Origin: JBDIVL01 sp039794405
Lineage (GTDB): Bacteria; Planctomycetota; Brocadiia; Brocadiales; Brocadiaceae
DNA length: 64,000 bases
Direction: 5' to 3'
NCBI GenBank assembly: GCA_039794405.1
Contig: JBDIVL010000017.1
Span: 1 to 64,000 of the forward strand
Shown here: positions 1 through 8,709 of the stretch, piece by piece
How the letters are laid out: each line of letters opens with the position of its first letter
Position numbering within the stretch: the stretch's first letter is position 1
The notes under the pieces: generated by a model
Databases searched by the model: none
Told to the model about the DNA's origin: nothing
The model's input: the letters and a program-made list of their open reading frames with translations, nothing else
Translations under genes and position numbers: made by a program

Positions 1-1882
1 CCTGGGAAGATAGTTCCTCACTGGCAGCCGCAGTCTGTTCGGCATTTGCCGCATTCTGCTGGATTACCTGCTCCATCTGCTGGATGGCTTTGCTGATCTG
101 CTGTATCCCATTTGTTTGCTCTTCTGATGCCGTAGCTATCTCGCTTACCAGGTCAGTAACTTTTTTTATCTGAACAACTACCTCTGTGAATACCTCTTTT
201 GTCCTTTTAACGAGTGTTGTTCCGCTTTCTGCCTTTTTTACGCTATCGGTAATTAAGGCCGTAATATCTTTTGCCGCGGTTGAACTTCTCTGGGCAAGAT
301 TTCTTACCTCTTCTGCAACAACGGCAAATCCTCGTCCATGTTCTCCTGCCCTTGCAGCTTCAACGGCTGCATTTAATGCCAACAAATTCGTCTGAAAGGC
401 AATTCCTTCAATAATCTTGATAATATCGGCAATCTTTCCACTGCTCTCAAAAATCTTTTTCATTGCATCGTCCATCTCATGAACAGCCGTGTTACCGTGT
501 CCGGCCGTGTCATTACATGCCTTTGCCAGTTTGGATGCCTCTGAAGCATTATCGGCATTTTGTCTTGTCATGGAAGATATCTCCTCCATGGTCGATGAGG
601 TTTCTTCTATTGAGGCCGCTTGCTCAGAAGTCCCCTGGGAAAGACTCTGGCTTGAGGCAGAAATTTGTTCTGATGCCGATGCTACTTGAGAGGCGCCGTT
701 GGTAAGTTCTACGAGCATATTTTTAAAGAGGCCAGAAATCTTGCTTGTGATTCTGACGACAAGGATGCCCAGTCCGGCGACAAACCCTGCTGAAGCCAGC
801 CCGATAATAATCATCCACTTCCTTAAATTATCAACAGATTTAAATGCCTCGGCTTTATCAATTTCCGCGATAATGGCCCATTTCAAACCAAGTACATTGA
901 ATGGTGCATAAGCGCTCAGAACAGGTGTGCCCCGGTAATCGTTGATAATCTTACAGTCAGTATTTCCCTCCACTGCATCTTTTGCAGCAATGGTGTCTAT
1001 TTTGCTGCTCAGGATAGTGGCCTTTTCTGAGAACCGGGAATTAGACCGCATGAGCTTATCCGGTCCTACCAGATAGGTCTCACCCGTCTCTCCCATACCT
1101 GATCGTTCCTGCATAACCGCATCAATTTTATCGATAGGCATCTGGAAAATAAGGACACCCACCTTCTGGTTGCCGTCATAAACGGGATGGGCAATAAAAG
1201 AGGCCGGCGCCCCGTTTGAGGGGGCATAGGCTTCAAAATCAGTTAATTTTACAAAACCAAGGTCTTGTGTTGTTTTGGCTTCTTTAAATAATCTTGCAAT
1301 ACCGGTCGTGTTGTACATTCCGGAAATTAAACTGGTACCGAAATCCAATTCTTTATAGACGGTGTAAAGGATATCTCCTGACTCTTCATCCACAAGAAAT
1401 ATATCGTAGTATCCGTATTCCTCAAGATACTGTTTGAAGATTGGATGGAAACGTGCATGGAGTTTACTATAATTGCTTCCATCCCTGGCATCGAAGTATT
1501 CCAGTTTTTTACCGGCTGGATAGGGATTTTGGGTAATATATAAATCACGTGCCCTTTCAGCGCCCAGTTCATGAAAGGCTGTCTTAAACTCCTTTATGGC
1601 ATGAATAACCATTTCATCTTTTGCAAGAGTAACAATGTTGCATTTTCTTTTTGTGAACCAGTCGTCAATAAATGCCCGCTTTACATCTCTTACGGTAATT
1701 AATTGATTAAAAGCCTGTTTTTCCAATGATTTAGATGAATTGGTATAACTTAAAATTCCAATGGCAACCATTGGTATGATACCACCCAGGATAAATAGTG
1801 AAATAATCTTTGTACTCAAATTAATCCGCATACGTCTTTTCCTTAAAAAGGTTATATAGTTTTTCTCATCCTGTTTTTCCAT
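1..1882 (-). CDS. Methyl-accepting chemotaxis protein (C-terminus cut by window edge)
   Basis: Transmembrane chemoreceptor that signals to CheA. The frame is open from the ATG at 1882 to base 1, so the last residues lie outside the window. A basic N-terminus leads into a membrane helix (about residues 26-46), followed by a large extracytoplasmic region that looks like a double-Cache sensor, a second helix (about 351-373) and a cytoplasmic coiled coil. The signalling tip is unmistakable at about residues 495-530 (FQTNLLALNAAVEAARAGEH then GFAVVAEEVRNLAQ). I see no clear HAMP domain between helix 2 and the coiled coil. A second ATG at 1831 has a better ribosome site (AAGG nine bases upstream) and would still keep the first helix, so the start is uncertain. 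It lies directly upstream of CheA, CheX and CheY on the other side of a 274-base gap, all on the same strand. Confidence 0.93.
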   Translation of the reverse strand, partial: MEKQDEKNYITFLRKRRMRINLSTKIISLFILGGIIPMVAIGILSYTNSSKSLEKQAFNQLITVRDVKRAFIDDWFTKRKCNIVTLAKDEMVIHAIKEFKTAFHELGAERARDLYITQNPYPAGKKLEYFDARDGSNYSKLHARFHPIFKQYLEEYGYYDIFLVDEESGDILYTVYKELDFGTSLISGMYNTTGIARLFKEAKTTQDLGFVKLTDFEAYAPSNGAPASFIAHPVYDGNQKVGVLIFQMPIDKIDAVMQERSGMGETGETYLVGPDKLMRSNSRFSEKATILSSKIDTIAAKDAVEGNTDCKIINDYRGTPVLSAYAPFNVLGLKWAIIAEIDKAEAFKSVDNLRKWMIIIGLASAGFVAGLGILVVRITSKISGLFKNMLVELTNGASQVASASEQISASSQSLSQGTSEQAASIEETSSTMEEISSMTRQNADNASEASKLAKACNDTAGHGNTAVHEMDDAMKKIFESSGKIADIIKIIEGIAFQTNLLALNAAVEAARAGEHGRGFAVVAEEVRNLAQRSSTAAKDITALITDSVKKAESGTTLVKRTKEVFTEVVVQIKKVTDLVSEIATASEEQTNGIQQISKAIQQMEQVIQQNAANAEQTAAASEELSSQ

Positions 1883-2015
1883 ATTGTTATTTCATTACTT
1901 CGGTGTTTCATTTTCTCTTGCAGTCAATATTCTCTCAACATGGTTCCTCCTTTTATTACCTAGTATTTTCTATGCCCGGCACCAATCAAAAACGTACAGG
2001 CCGATGCCAAACGTA

Positions 2016-2040
2016 TGGTTCAATCTGCAAGATTGAACCA
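2016..2040. repeat. Perfect 11-bp hairpin between cheA and the MCP gene
   Basis: Arms 2016-2026 and 2030-2040 (TGGTTCAATCT / AGATTGAACCA) are perfectly complementary around a GCA loop. It lies 3' of cheA on the minus strand and 5' of the MCP gene. No T-run follows on either strand, so an ordinary intrinsic terminator is not supported; an mRNA-end structure or an interspersed palindrome are both possible. Confidence 0.6.
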
Positions 2041-2156
2041 GCCCTGGGAAAATACCTTTGCTCTTGACCCGTGACCATATAAAATTTATTGGATGGCTTT
2101 GCCTTACCCAACCCCAGAGTAATATTTTATCGGTGGTTATCCGTGCTAATCTGTAG

Positions 2157-3950
2157 TTAATTTAAGGCTATGCTCATAATACCCCCCACGTCGAGAATGA
2201 GTCCCACACGACCATCACCCAGTATTGCGCTGCCGGAAACACCCTTTACATTGTGGAACTGCTCTCCAAGACTCTTAATAACTATTTGTTGCTGGCCGAT
2301 AAGGTCATCTACAAGGATTCCACATCTCTGTCCCTCACCTTCGACGATTAAGATAAGGGCCTCCCAGGGGTCTGTTTTTTTCGGTTTGACGTTATACAGG
2401 TTATGAAGCCGTACCATGGGCAGTAAATCACCGCGTACGTTAATTAATTCCCCACGTTGCTGCACCGTTGAGACGTCTTCTTTCCTTGGGCGTATGGATT
2501 CTTCAATGGAAAGCATAGGTACAATATATTTTTCATCGCCTACCTGTACAATCATACCATCAATAATTGCCAGAGTAAGGGGCAGCTTAATTATCGTTTT
2601 TGTGCCCTTGCCCTCCTCCGTAGTCAGTTCTACTTTACCACGTAAACGTTCTATATTCTTTTTTACTACATCCATTCCTACGCCGCGTCCTGAAATGTCA
2701 GTTACTTTCTCTGCGGTAGAAAACCCGGCGGCAAAGATAAGGTTATAAACTTGCTGATCGGAAAGTGATGCATTTTCTTCAACGAGCCCTTTTTCAATGG
2801 CTTTTCTGAGAATTTTATCTTTCGAGAGCCCTTTACCATCATCTTCAATCTCGATAACGATATTTCCACTTCGGTGAAAGGCGTTTAACCGTATATGTCC
2901 ATCGGCGGGTTTTCCTTTCGTCAGGCGTTCTTCTTGTGGTTCAATTCCATGGTCTACCGAGTTTCTGATAATATGCACAAGGGGATCACCAATTTCTTCA
3001 ATTACCGTTTTATCCAATTCTGTGTCTTCACCTGAAATTTCCAATCGTACTTTTTTGCCTACCTTGGCAGAAACATCCCTCACCAACCTGGCCATTTTCT
3101 GGAAGGTAGATTTTAACGGTATCATCCTCATGGACATAACCTGATCCTGTATTTCCTTAACTATTTTATTAAGGTGGGAAAGGTTCTTATTCATGCCGTT
3201 ATGGACTGTTCCTAATCCTTCGCCGATGAGGGCATTGGCTATTACCAGTTCTCCTACGAGATTAACGAGATTATCCAATTTTTGCGTATCTACTTTTACC
3301 GTATCCGAAGGTTTACCCATAGCAGTTTGAATCTTGAGTGCAGTTTTGATTTTTTCCGGCGTTGTTATTCCTTTTTCAATGAGTATTTCACCCAGGAGTT
3401 TCTCTTTCTCTTTGAGTGCAATTTCCAGTTGTTCACTGCTGATATCACCCTTTTCTACGAGTATTTCACCAAGCTGCTTTCCTTCCTCTGTAGCAGGTGG
3501 GGGGGCATTTTCTTGTTTGATCGTGTCCGCCTCTTTCCTGAGAACGGTTGCTATTTTTGATAAGAGTGATTGGTAATCTACGGTATCTACCGGAGCATTT
3601 TTGTTGTCGGTTTTCTTTGCTACAATCTCTCTCAATTTCTTGAGTATATCTACACCCTCATATAAGATTTCAAAGATTTCCGGTGTGACTTTAATTTTAG
3701 CCTTTCTTGCTTCATCCAAGAGGGTTTCCAGCTCATGGCTTACTTTGCCGATATCATTCAAACCCAGAAAACCGGCGCTTCCCTTCATGCTATGGATAGG
3801 ACGGAATATCCCGTTGATAATATCCATATCTCCGGGATTTTCTTCTAATTGTAAGATCTTGGATTCAACATCATCCAGATGATCGTTAGATTCAACGAGA
3901 AATTCTTTAACAATTTCAATATCATCAATGAAATCTATGTTATCTTCCAT
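2157..3950 (-). CDS. cheA: Chemotaxis histidine kinase CheA with embedded MshEN-like motif pair
   Basis: 597-residue CheA. Hpt domain at about 1-115 with the phospho-acceptor His53 in PIHSMKGSAGF; dimerisation domain about 218-285; HATPase with N-box (HIIRNSVDHGIE), DDGKGL and GRGVGMDVV; CheW-like domain about 460-597. There is no recognisable P2 (CheY/CheB docking) domain. In its place residues 159-208 hold two tandem copies, 26-27 residues apart, of the pattern LGEIL(V/I)EKG-x-I/T-...-L/I-xx-AL. That pattern is the hallmark of MshEN/GspE N-terminal domains, which in other proteins bind cyclic di-GMP. Binding here is inferred, not shown. The gene heads a run of chemotaxis genes whose neighbours supply CheX and CheY, so it is probably the central kinase of this cluster. 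Confidence 0.97.
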   Translation of the reverse strand: MEDNIDFIDDIEIVKEFLVESNDHLDDVESKILQLEENPGDMDIINGIFRPIHSMKGSAGFLGLNDIGKVSHELETLLDEARKAKIKVTPEIFEILYEGVDILKKLREIVAKKTDNKNAPVDTVDYQSLLSKIATVLRKEADTIKQENAPPPATEEGKQLGEILVEKGDISSEQLEIALKEKEKLLGEILIEKGITTPEKIKTALKIQTAMGKPSDTVKVDTQKLDNLVNLVGELVIANALIGEGLGTVHNGMNKNLSHLNKIVKEIQDQVMSMRMIPLKSTFQKMARLVRDVSAKVGKKVRLEISGEDTELDKTVIEEIGDPLVHIIRNSVDHGIEPQEERLTKGKPADGHIRLNAFHRSGNIVIEIEDDGKGLSKDKILRKAIEKGLVEENASLSDQQVYNLIFAAGFSTAEKVTDISGRGVGMDVVKKNIERLRGKVELTTEEGKGTKTIIKLPLTLAIIDGMIVQVGDEKYIVPMLSIEESIRPRKEDVSTVQQRGELINVRGDLLPMVRLHNLYNVKPKKTDPWEALILIVEGEGQRCGILVDDLIGQQQIVIKSLGEQFHNVKGVSGSAILGDGRVGLILDVGGIMSIALN

Positions 3951-3973
3951 ATCGTATATCCTCGCTCATAAAA

Positions 3974-4981
3974 TTAACAGTGGAGAAGTGAATTGGGATG
4001 ACTCAGGTGTTTCGTAATCTTTTCAATTATTTTTTGCCTTGAGAAAGGTTTTACCAGGAAATCAGATGCGCCTGCACGGATAGCCTGTATTACATTATCC
4101 TGGGTTGGAGATGATGAACATATGATGATCGGTATGTTCTTGGATAAAGCATTTCTCTTAATCCGTTCACAAAGTGTTATGCCATCAACGCCCGGCATAT
4201 ACACATCCATCAAAACAAGATCGACTCTGTTTTTCTGAAGTAAAGAAAGAGCCTCGTTTGCCTGGCTTGTGACCAGAACCTTATACTCACTGCTTAGGAG
4301 TTTTCTAATAATTCGTAAGTCCGTATTAGAGTCATCAATGGCCAATATAGTTCCTTTAAATTGTTTATTCTCATCTTCGATGATTTCAGAAAAAAATTCT
4401 TCACCGATAAGTTTTGACAGCGATATTACGAATTGATCTTCGTCAAAACCGAGAATTCGCAGGGTAACTGTTAAGATAAGACATTCCTCGTTCAAAGCTT
4501 CTTCACTGAGAGCTTCACTTGCATTTTCTTTATTAATCAAAATGGTATTGGTTAATTTAAGATGGATAGGTTTTGGCAGTTTCGGTCTTAATTCATTATC
4601 TAGCATGCCGCAGACTTGGTTGGAAAATTCCTTAAATGCATCTGCGCAGTCTCCGTCCAAAATGCCCTTGTTTGCGTTTTCACGTATTACAGCGTCTTCG
4701 AGGACCAACAGCATACTACCAATGGTGATAGCTGTTTTGGCCGTGAAGATTAAATACATTTCTCCTTCGTAGAACTCTTCAATCGCTAATTTTGCCATTA
4801 CATAATTTGCGCCGGATTTCTTGATAAATGAATCCAGGGTTGTACTCTGTAATGCCGGGTTTGTAAGGAAAAACTGCTTATTAGTCAGCTTGCCACAATC
4901 GGTACATATTCTGGGGAATGTGCTTACGAGTGTTTCTTCCAACTTAGACGCCGAGGTCTTATGAGTTTGTTGTTTTTCCAT
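3974..4981 (-). CDS. CheX/CheC-like domain fused to a response-regulator receiver
   Basis: 335 residues. The C-terminal part (about 211-330) is a CheY-type receiver: acidic pair in LAIDDSNTD, phospho-acceptor Asp near 259 in LVLMDVYMPG, and the conserved Lys in LVKPFS. The N-terminal 200 residues are less clear. They show a weak CheX/CheC-like segment (EFSNQVCGMLDNEL) resembling the E-x-x-N phosphatase signature of the CheX encoded next door, and a CxxC pair near residue 36. A receiver fused to a phosphatase-like domain could be a phosphate sink or a feedback element for CheA; this is inference. It lies 23 bases upstream of cheA and 56 bases downstream of cheX on the same strand, so the genes are probably co-transcribed. 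Confidence 0.8.
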   Translation of the reverse strand: MEKQQTHKTSASKLEETLVSTFPRICTDCGKLTNKQFFLTNPALQSTTLDSFIKKSGANYVMAKLAIEEFYEGEMYLIFTAKTAITIGSMLLVLEDAVIRENANKGILDGDCADAFKEFSNQVCGMLDNELRPKLPKPIHLKLTNTILINKENASEALSEEALNEECLILTVTLRILGFDEDQFVISLSKLIGEEFFSEIIEDENKQFKGTILAIDDSNTDLRIIRKLLSSEYKVLVTSQANEALSLLQKNRVDLVLMDVYMPGVDGITLCERIKRNALSKNIPIIICSSSPTQDNVIQAIRAGASDFLVKPFSRQKIIEKITKHLSHPNSLLHC

Positions 4982-5037
4982 AAATCATCTTTTCTGTTAC
5001 TTTTCTCATTCCGTGATCATATTCTCTTGATAATTAC

Positions 5038-5565
5038 CTAATTTTTTGATTCTTTGAGGAGTAAGCCAATATTGAATCTTTCGTCTTGAGAGATGAAAGG
5101 CGTCATCAACCATGGGTCCTTGCTGAAACATGAAATAGCAGCGTCCGATACAACGGGGAGGTTATTTACTGCTGTAATTGAAAGCCCTTCTCCGGCAATC
5201 ACAATAGGTATGGATAGATTCATTTCACCATACTGTGCTGAGAGTTTTGTCTTTACATTCCCTGCAATCATGTTTGTTATCTCACCGATTGCATCTTTAA
5301 CTTCGTTGTTAAAGCTGGTCAATTCTGTCATCAACATGCTTGATGCAACTTTTAATGCGAATTGCCTTGTACAGAACAGACCGATAACGCCATGGTATTT
5401 GCCTGTGAAAGTTACCAGTCCGATAATATCGGTGTGTATCTTTGTATCATCTACTAAAAAAGCACCGTGGTGCTTCAAATCCATCATGATCATCGTTTCA
5501 AACAGGGTTTTTGTAGATTCGGTTATATCCGATGCGATATTTCCCATAACAGTATCTAATCCCAT
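5038..5565 (-). CDS. cheX: CheX-family chemotaxis phosphatase
   Basis: 175 residues with the CheX/CheC signature E-I-T-N-M-I-A-G-N at about residues 92-100, where the Glu and Asn are the catalytic pair that dephosphorylates CheY-P in known members. Length and fold pattern match CheX. Starts at an ATG followed by GLDTVMGNIA. Located between the cheY gene (66 bases upstream) and the receiver fusion, which suggests it resets that CheY. Confidence 0.85.
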   Translation of the reverse strand: MGLDTVMGNIASDITESTKTLFETMIMMDLKHHGAFLVDDTKIHTDIIGLVTFTGKYHGVIGLFCTRQFALKVASSMLMTELTSFNNEVKDAIGEITNMIAGNVKTKLSAQYGEMNLSIPIVIAGEGLSITAVNNLPVVSDAAISCFSKDPWLMTPFISQDERFNIGLLLKESKN

Positions 5566-5630
5566 AATATATTTCCCTTTCTTTTAGATTTATAAATTCA
5601 CAGGCAATAATTGGAATGAAAATACGTGTA

Positions 5631-6008
5631 TCATTTTATTAGGAGAAAATTTCCTAATTTCGATTTTAGCTGATCCGGTGTAAATGGTTTTGTCAGGTAA
5701 CCATTCGCACCGCTATTCTTTGCCTCTTCAACCTTTGCATCACTGCCTTCCGTTGTTACCATGACGATTGGGATATTACTTTTCTGCCCTGATCCCCTGA
5801 GCGCCTTAACAAAATCTATTCCGGACATATTCGGCATGTTCCAATCACAAAGAATAAGATTGATGTCATTTGCCGTAGCCTTTTCAAGGCCCTCCTTTCC
5901 GTCTCCTGCTTCAATAAACTCATCTACGAGTAGTCCGGATTGTTGAATATTCCTTTGAATAATCTTTCGCATAACTGCGGAATCATCGATAATCAATACC
6001 TTTGTCAT
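5631..6008 (-). CDS. cheY: CheY-like response regulator
   Basis: 125 residues, a stand-alone receiver domain. Acidic pocket Asp8/Asp9 (IIDDSAVMRK), phospho-acceptor Asp55 (ILCDWNMPNMSG), switch Thr85/Thr86 (VMVTTEG) and Lys107 (LTKPF) are all present, so it should be phosphorylatable. A purine-rich GAGAAAGTGAGG lies a few bases upstream of the ATG. First of the chemotaxis run after the small HTH gene; likely takes phosphate from the CheA of this cluster. Confidence 0.95.
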   Translation of the reverse strand: MTKVLIIDDSAVMRKIIQRNIQQSGLLVDEFIEAGDGKEGLEKATANDINLILCDWNMPNMSGIDFVKALRGSGQKSNIPIVMVTTEGSDAKVEEAKNSGANGYLTKPFTPDQLKSKLGNFLLIK

Positions 6009-6034
6009 CGTGAAAACCTCACTTTCTCTTTAAA

Positions 6035-6220
6035 TTATTTTTTAACACCTTCACTTTTTTCGTTTATCCACCGGTCAATTTTGGATCGTTCAAATCTCCA
6101 CATATTCATAATCTTAAATGTAGGAATGGTCCCTTCTTTTACCAATTTGTATACAGATCGGGGGCTTACCTTAAGATACTCTGCAACTTGTTTTATTGTC
6201 ATAATCTCTTGGTTTTGCAT
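6035..6220 (-). CDS. Small HTH (excisionase/BldC-type) DNA-binding protein
   Basis: 61 residues from the ATG at 6220, a good start because AGAGGTG lies 8 bases upstream; an in-frame ATG at 6250 would add ten unneeded residues. Nearly the whole chain is one winged-helix/MerR-like reader head: MTIKQVAEYLKVSPRSVYKLVKEG, then the wing with WRFERSKIDRWI. This is the pattern of excisionase-family DNA-binding proteins that use one HTH plus wing. It sits 26 bases before cheY on the same strand and could regulate the chemotaxis run or itself. No phage gene is adjacent, so a true excisionase role is unlikely. Confidence 0.82.
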   Translation of the reverse strand: MQNQEIMTIKQVAEYLKVSPRSVYKLVKEGTIPTFKIMNMWRFERSKIDRWINEKSEGVKK

Positions 6221-6234
6221 AAATAGGCACCTCT

Positions 6235-6249
6235 TGACATGAATTGTCA
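6235..6249. promoter_or_regulatory. Possible operator upstream of the HTH gene
   Basis: TGACA-TGAAT-TGTCA: 5-bp inverted half-sites with a 5-base centre, ending about 15 bases upstream of the HTH start. Position suggests autoregulation by the encoded HTH protein; this is inference from symmetry alone. Confidence 0.3.
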
Positions 6250-6503
6250 TTAAATTGCATTTGTTACCCCTAATTATCGGATTGGAGGAAAAAAAATTTA
6301 GGAAAAATTTGGATATTTTAGAATCTAACGGAATTCTTTGCCTTTTCTTGCATATGTAAGGCTTGTTGTAAAATCGGATTGGAATGTAGAATAAGATGCT
6401 GAGAATAGAAGGGTTAGTATTAATAAGTAGGGTGGAATTATCGTATTACCGTATAAAAACTTCTTTTTTTAGCATGTTTTTGAACTATCTTCGGTAATTT
6501 GTC

Positions 6504-7982
6504 TTACAGGTTTTCAATACTGGAGAGTGATTGTAAAATCTTTTGACAAAAATCTGCCAGCGTATTATCCCGGGCTCCCATGACAAGGATACAGTCTCCT
6601 GCACGGACTTCTTTTTTCAATATTTGGATAATATCATCCCGCTTTTCAACAAAAAAGGCATTCTTCCCACCATTATATATCCCCTTTATGATATCGGCAG
6701 AAGAGATGTTTTTACTGGTGGAGCCACCGGCATAAAATATTTCTGGCATGAAGAGGATATCATGGGGGGAGAGGACACTGATAAATGCATCAATGAATTC
6801 TTCTTTCATAAAACTTGCAGGGCCATATCCATGAGGCTGAAAGATGGCAATAACGCGTTTGCAGCCCGGTTTAACGGCGTGTATTGCTGCCTTAATTTTT
6901 TCCGGGTTGTGGGCATAATCGTCTATTACCTTTACTTCGTTATGTTCTCCAATAATATCCATCCGGCGTTGTATACCCATGAATTGACGGAGTGCCGCTG
7001 CCGTCTCGCTATCCCGGATATTGAAATTTCTGGCCACTGCTATGGCTGCAAGCGCATTCGATACATTGTAAGCACCCGGGAGTTGTATTTCAAAAGGCTG
7101 ATTGTCTATCTTGAATGTGGACTGGAATGATTTGTAAACGATATCTTTTGCACAAAGGGCAGGATTGCCATGTAACCCGTAGCTAATGATATTCTTATGT
7201 TTAAAATGTATCATCTTGAGATGCGGACAGTCAGCATTGATGATGAGTGTTTCTTTCGTGTTATAAGAAAAGGCCTCGAACAACTCTGATATGCTCTCGA
7301 TAGGTTTGTGGTCTTTAGAAATATTTGTAATAACAGATACATGAGGTGTGTATAGGATGATGCTGCCGTCACTTTCATCGGCTTCAATGGAAATAATATC
7401 AGACGAACCTGTTTTTGCATTACCGAGGAGGGGGTTATTCACATAATTTTTGATAAAACCACCCACAATAACTGTAGGTGATAAGCCGGCATAATCCAGT
7501 ATATAACCTACCATGCAGCTCACCGTAGTTTTCCCGTTTGTTCCTCCAATGGCAATTCCATATTTTTGATTAAACATTTCGGCTAAAAGATTGGCGCGCT
7601 TTACAATCTTTTTGCCAAACATGCGGGTTTTCTTAATGTCAGGATTGTCTTCCTCAATAGCAGAGGATACAATTACAAAATCTGTGTTTTCACTTACACC
7701 CGAACCATCTTGAGGATGCAGTGAGATACCCTGGGATACGAGTCTGGAAAATATATAAGGGGTAATTTGTTTATCATAGTTTCTGTCGGAGCCGCTGACG
7801 GTATGATTTTGCTCCTTAAGCACCTGGGCGATGGCGCTCATCCCGATGCCACCTATACCGACAAAATGGTATGAGTATCTTCCTGAATCCTTTGCATTCC
7901 CGTTCTCCCCGGAATTCGGAGAAGTTAACAAAACTGGATGAGAAGGGATTTGAGACATATTCTGCTTATTTGTTTCTTTCAT
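6504..7982 (-). CDS. Mur ligase, MurC-like (UDP-N-acetylmuramate--amino acid ligase)
   Basis: 492 residues from the ATG at 7982. The longer in-frame start at 8054 would add 24 residues of low-quality N-terminus, while the family begins close to FVGIGGIGMSAIA. That N-terminal Rossmann motif is typical of MurC/Mpl. The ATP loop reads GGTNGKTT, where textbook MurC has GTHGKTT. Later motifs are ISKDH, DDYAHNPEKI and the phosphate-end FQPHGYGP. Overall it is closer to MurC than to MurD/E/F, but the His-to-Asn change in the P-loop and DYAHNP rather than DYGHHP mean it may be a paralogue that uses another substrate. No division or wall cluster surrounds it. Confidence 0.8.
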   Translation of the reverse strand: MKETNKQNMSQIPSHPVLLTSPNSGENGNAKDSGRYSYHFVGIGGIGMSAIAQVLKEQNHTVSGSDRNYDKQITPYIFSRLVSQGISLHPQDGSGVSENTDFVIVSSAIEEDNPDIKKTRMFGKKIVKRANLLAEMFNQKYGIAIGGTNGKTTVSCMVGYILDYAGLSPTVIVGGFIKNYVNNPLLGNAKTGSSDIISIEADESDGSIILYTPHVSVITNISKDHKPIESISELFEAFSYNTKETLIINADCPHLKMIHFKHKNIISYGLHGNPALCAKDIVYKSFQSTFKIDNQPFEIQLPGAYNVSNALAAIAVARNFNIRDSETAAALRQFMGIQRRMDIIGEHNEVKVIDDYAHNPEKIKAAIHAVKPGCKRVIAIFQPHGYGPASFMKEEFIDAFISVLSPHDILFMPEIFYAGGSTSKNISSADIIKGIYNGGKNAFFVEKRDDIIQILKKEVRAGDCILVMGARDNTLADFCQKILQSLSSIENL

Positions 7983-8280
7983 AAATTTTTTGGCGCTTAA
8001 CGCCCAACATCGGCAAAATGTTATCAATTTCGTTCGGGTTAGGACTATACACAATGGGTTTTAAATTGTCAAAATATTTCTCCCGGATATATTCATCCTT
8101 GACAAGTCCTTTGATTCATTCTAGAATCGAAACCCCTCGAATTATTGTTTTTTCATGCTTTAAACAAACACTTTTTATCAAGTATCATCAAGGAAAATGC
8201 TCGATTATTATCAGGCAGATGGCATCGAAAAAGAACATGGCTGTTATCTGCCCTGATATTGATTAAGGACAGGAGAAATT

Positions 8281-8688
8281 GTGGCAACTTTAGGTAAACA
8301 TATTATTCTTGAAATGAAGGGATGTTGTAAGGAGACTATTAACAACGTTGATGCTGTAAGGGATATCCTTACGAAGGCTACGGAAGCCATGAGGGCAACC
8401 CTGGTTGATGTCGTGTGTCACCGGTTTAGTCCTCATGGGGTAACAGGTGTTGCTATCCTTGCTGAATCACACATTTCTGTCCATACATGGCCTGAGTATG
8501 GATATGTTGCCGTTGATATTTTCATCTGTGGCAATGCGGTCAATCCGGGAAATGCTGCCTCTTATGTGATACAATCATTCCATGCAAAAGAAACCTCGGC
8601 ACTGGAGTTAAAAAGAGGGGACATCTTGTCTCCGATGGTTTGTAATGATGAACCAATAAAAATGAATCTTAATACTTTAAAATCTTAA
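8281..8688 (+). CDS. speD: S-adenosylmethionine decarboxylase proenzyme
   Basis: 135 residues. Begins at GTG with a strong AGGAG six bases upstream. The self-processing site is visible as Glu62-Ser63 in AESHISVHTW: Ser63 becomes the pyruvoyl group, with His68 and Cys83 (FICG) as the other catalytic residues. These numbers match the short bacterial/archaeal type of the enzyme. It supplies decarboxylated SAM, the aminopropyl donor, for the enzyme encoded immediately downstream, and the two are certainly one operon (21 bases apart). Confidence 0.97.
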   Translation: MATLGKHIILEMKGCCKETINNVDAVRDILTKATEAMRATLVDVVCHRFSPHGVTGVAILAESHISVHTWPEYGYVAVDIFICGNAVNPGNAASYVIQSFHAKETSALELKRGDILSPMVCNDEPIKMNLNTLKS

Positions 8689-8709
8689 TTGAGAAACGAT
8701 GAGAGTTTT

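Noticed and set aside
3282..3882. Plus-strand frames opposite cheA
   Set aside because: Antisense shadows of a strongly conserved gene.
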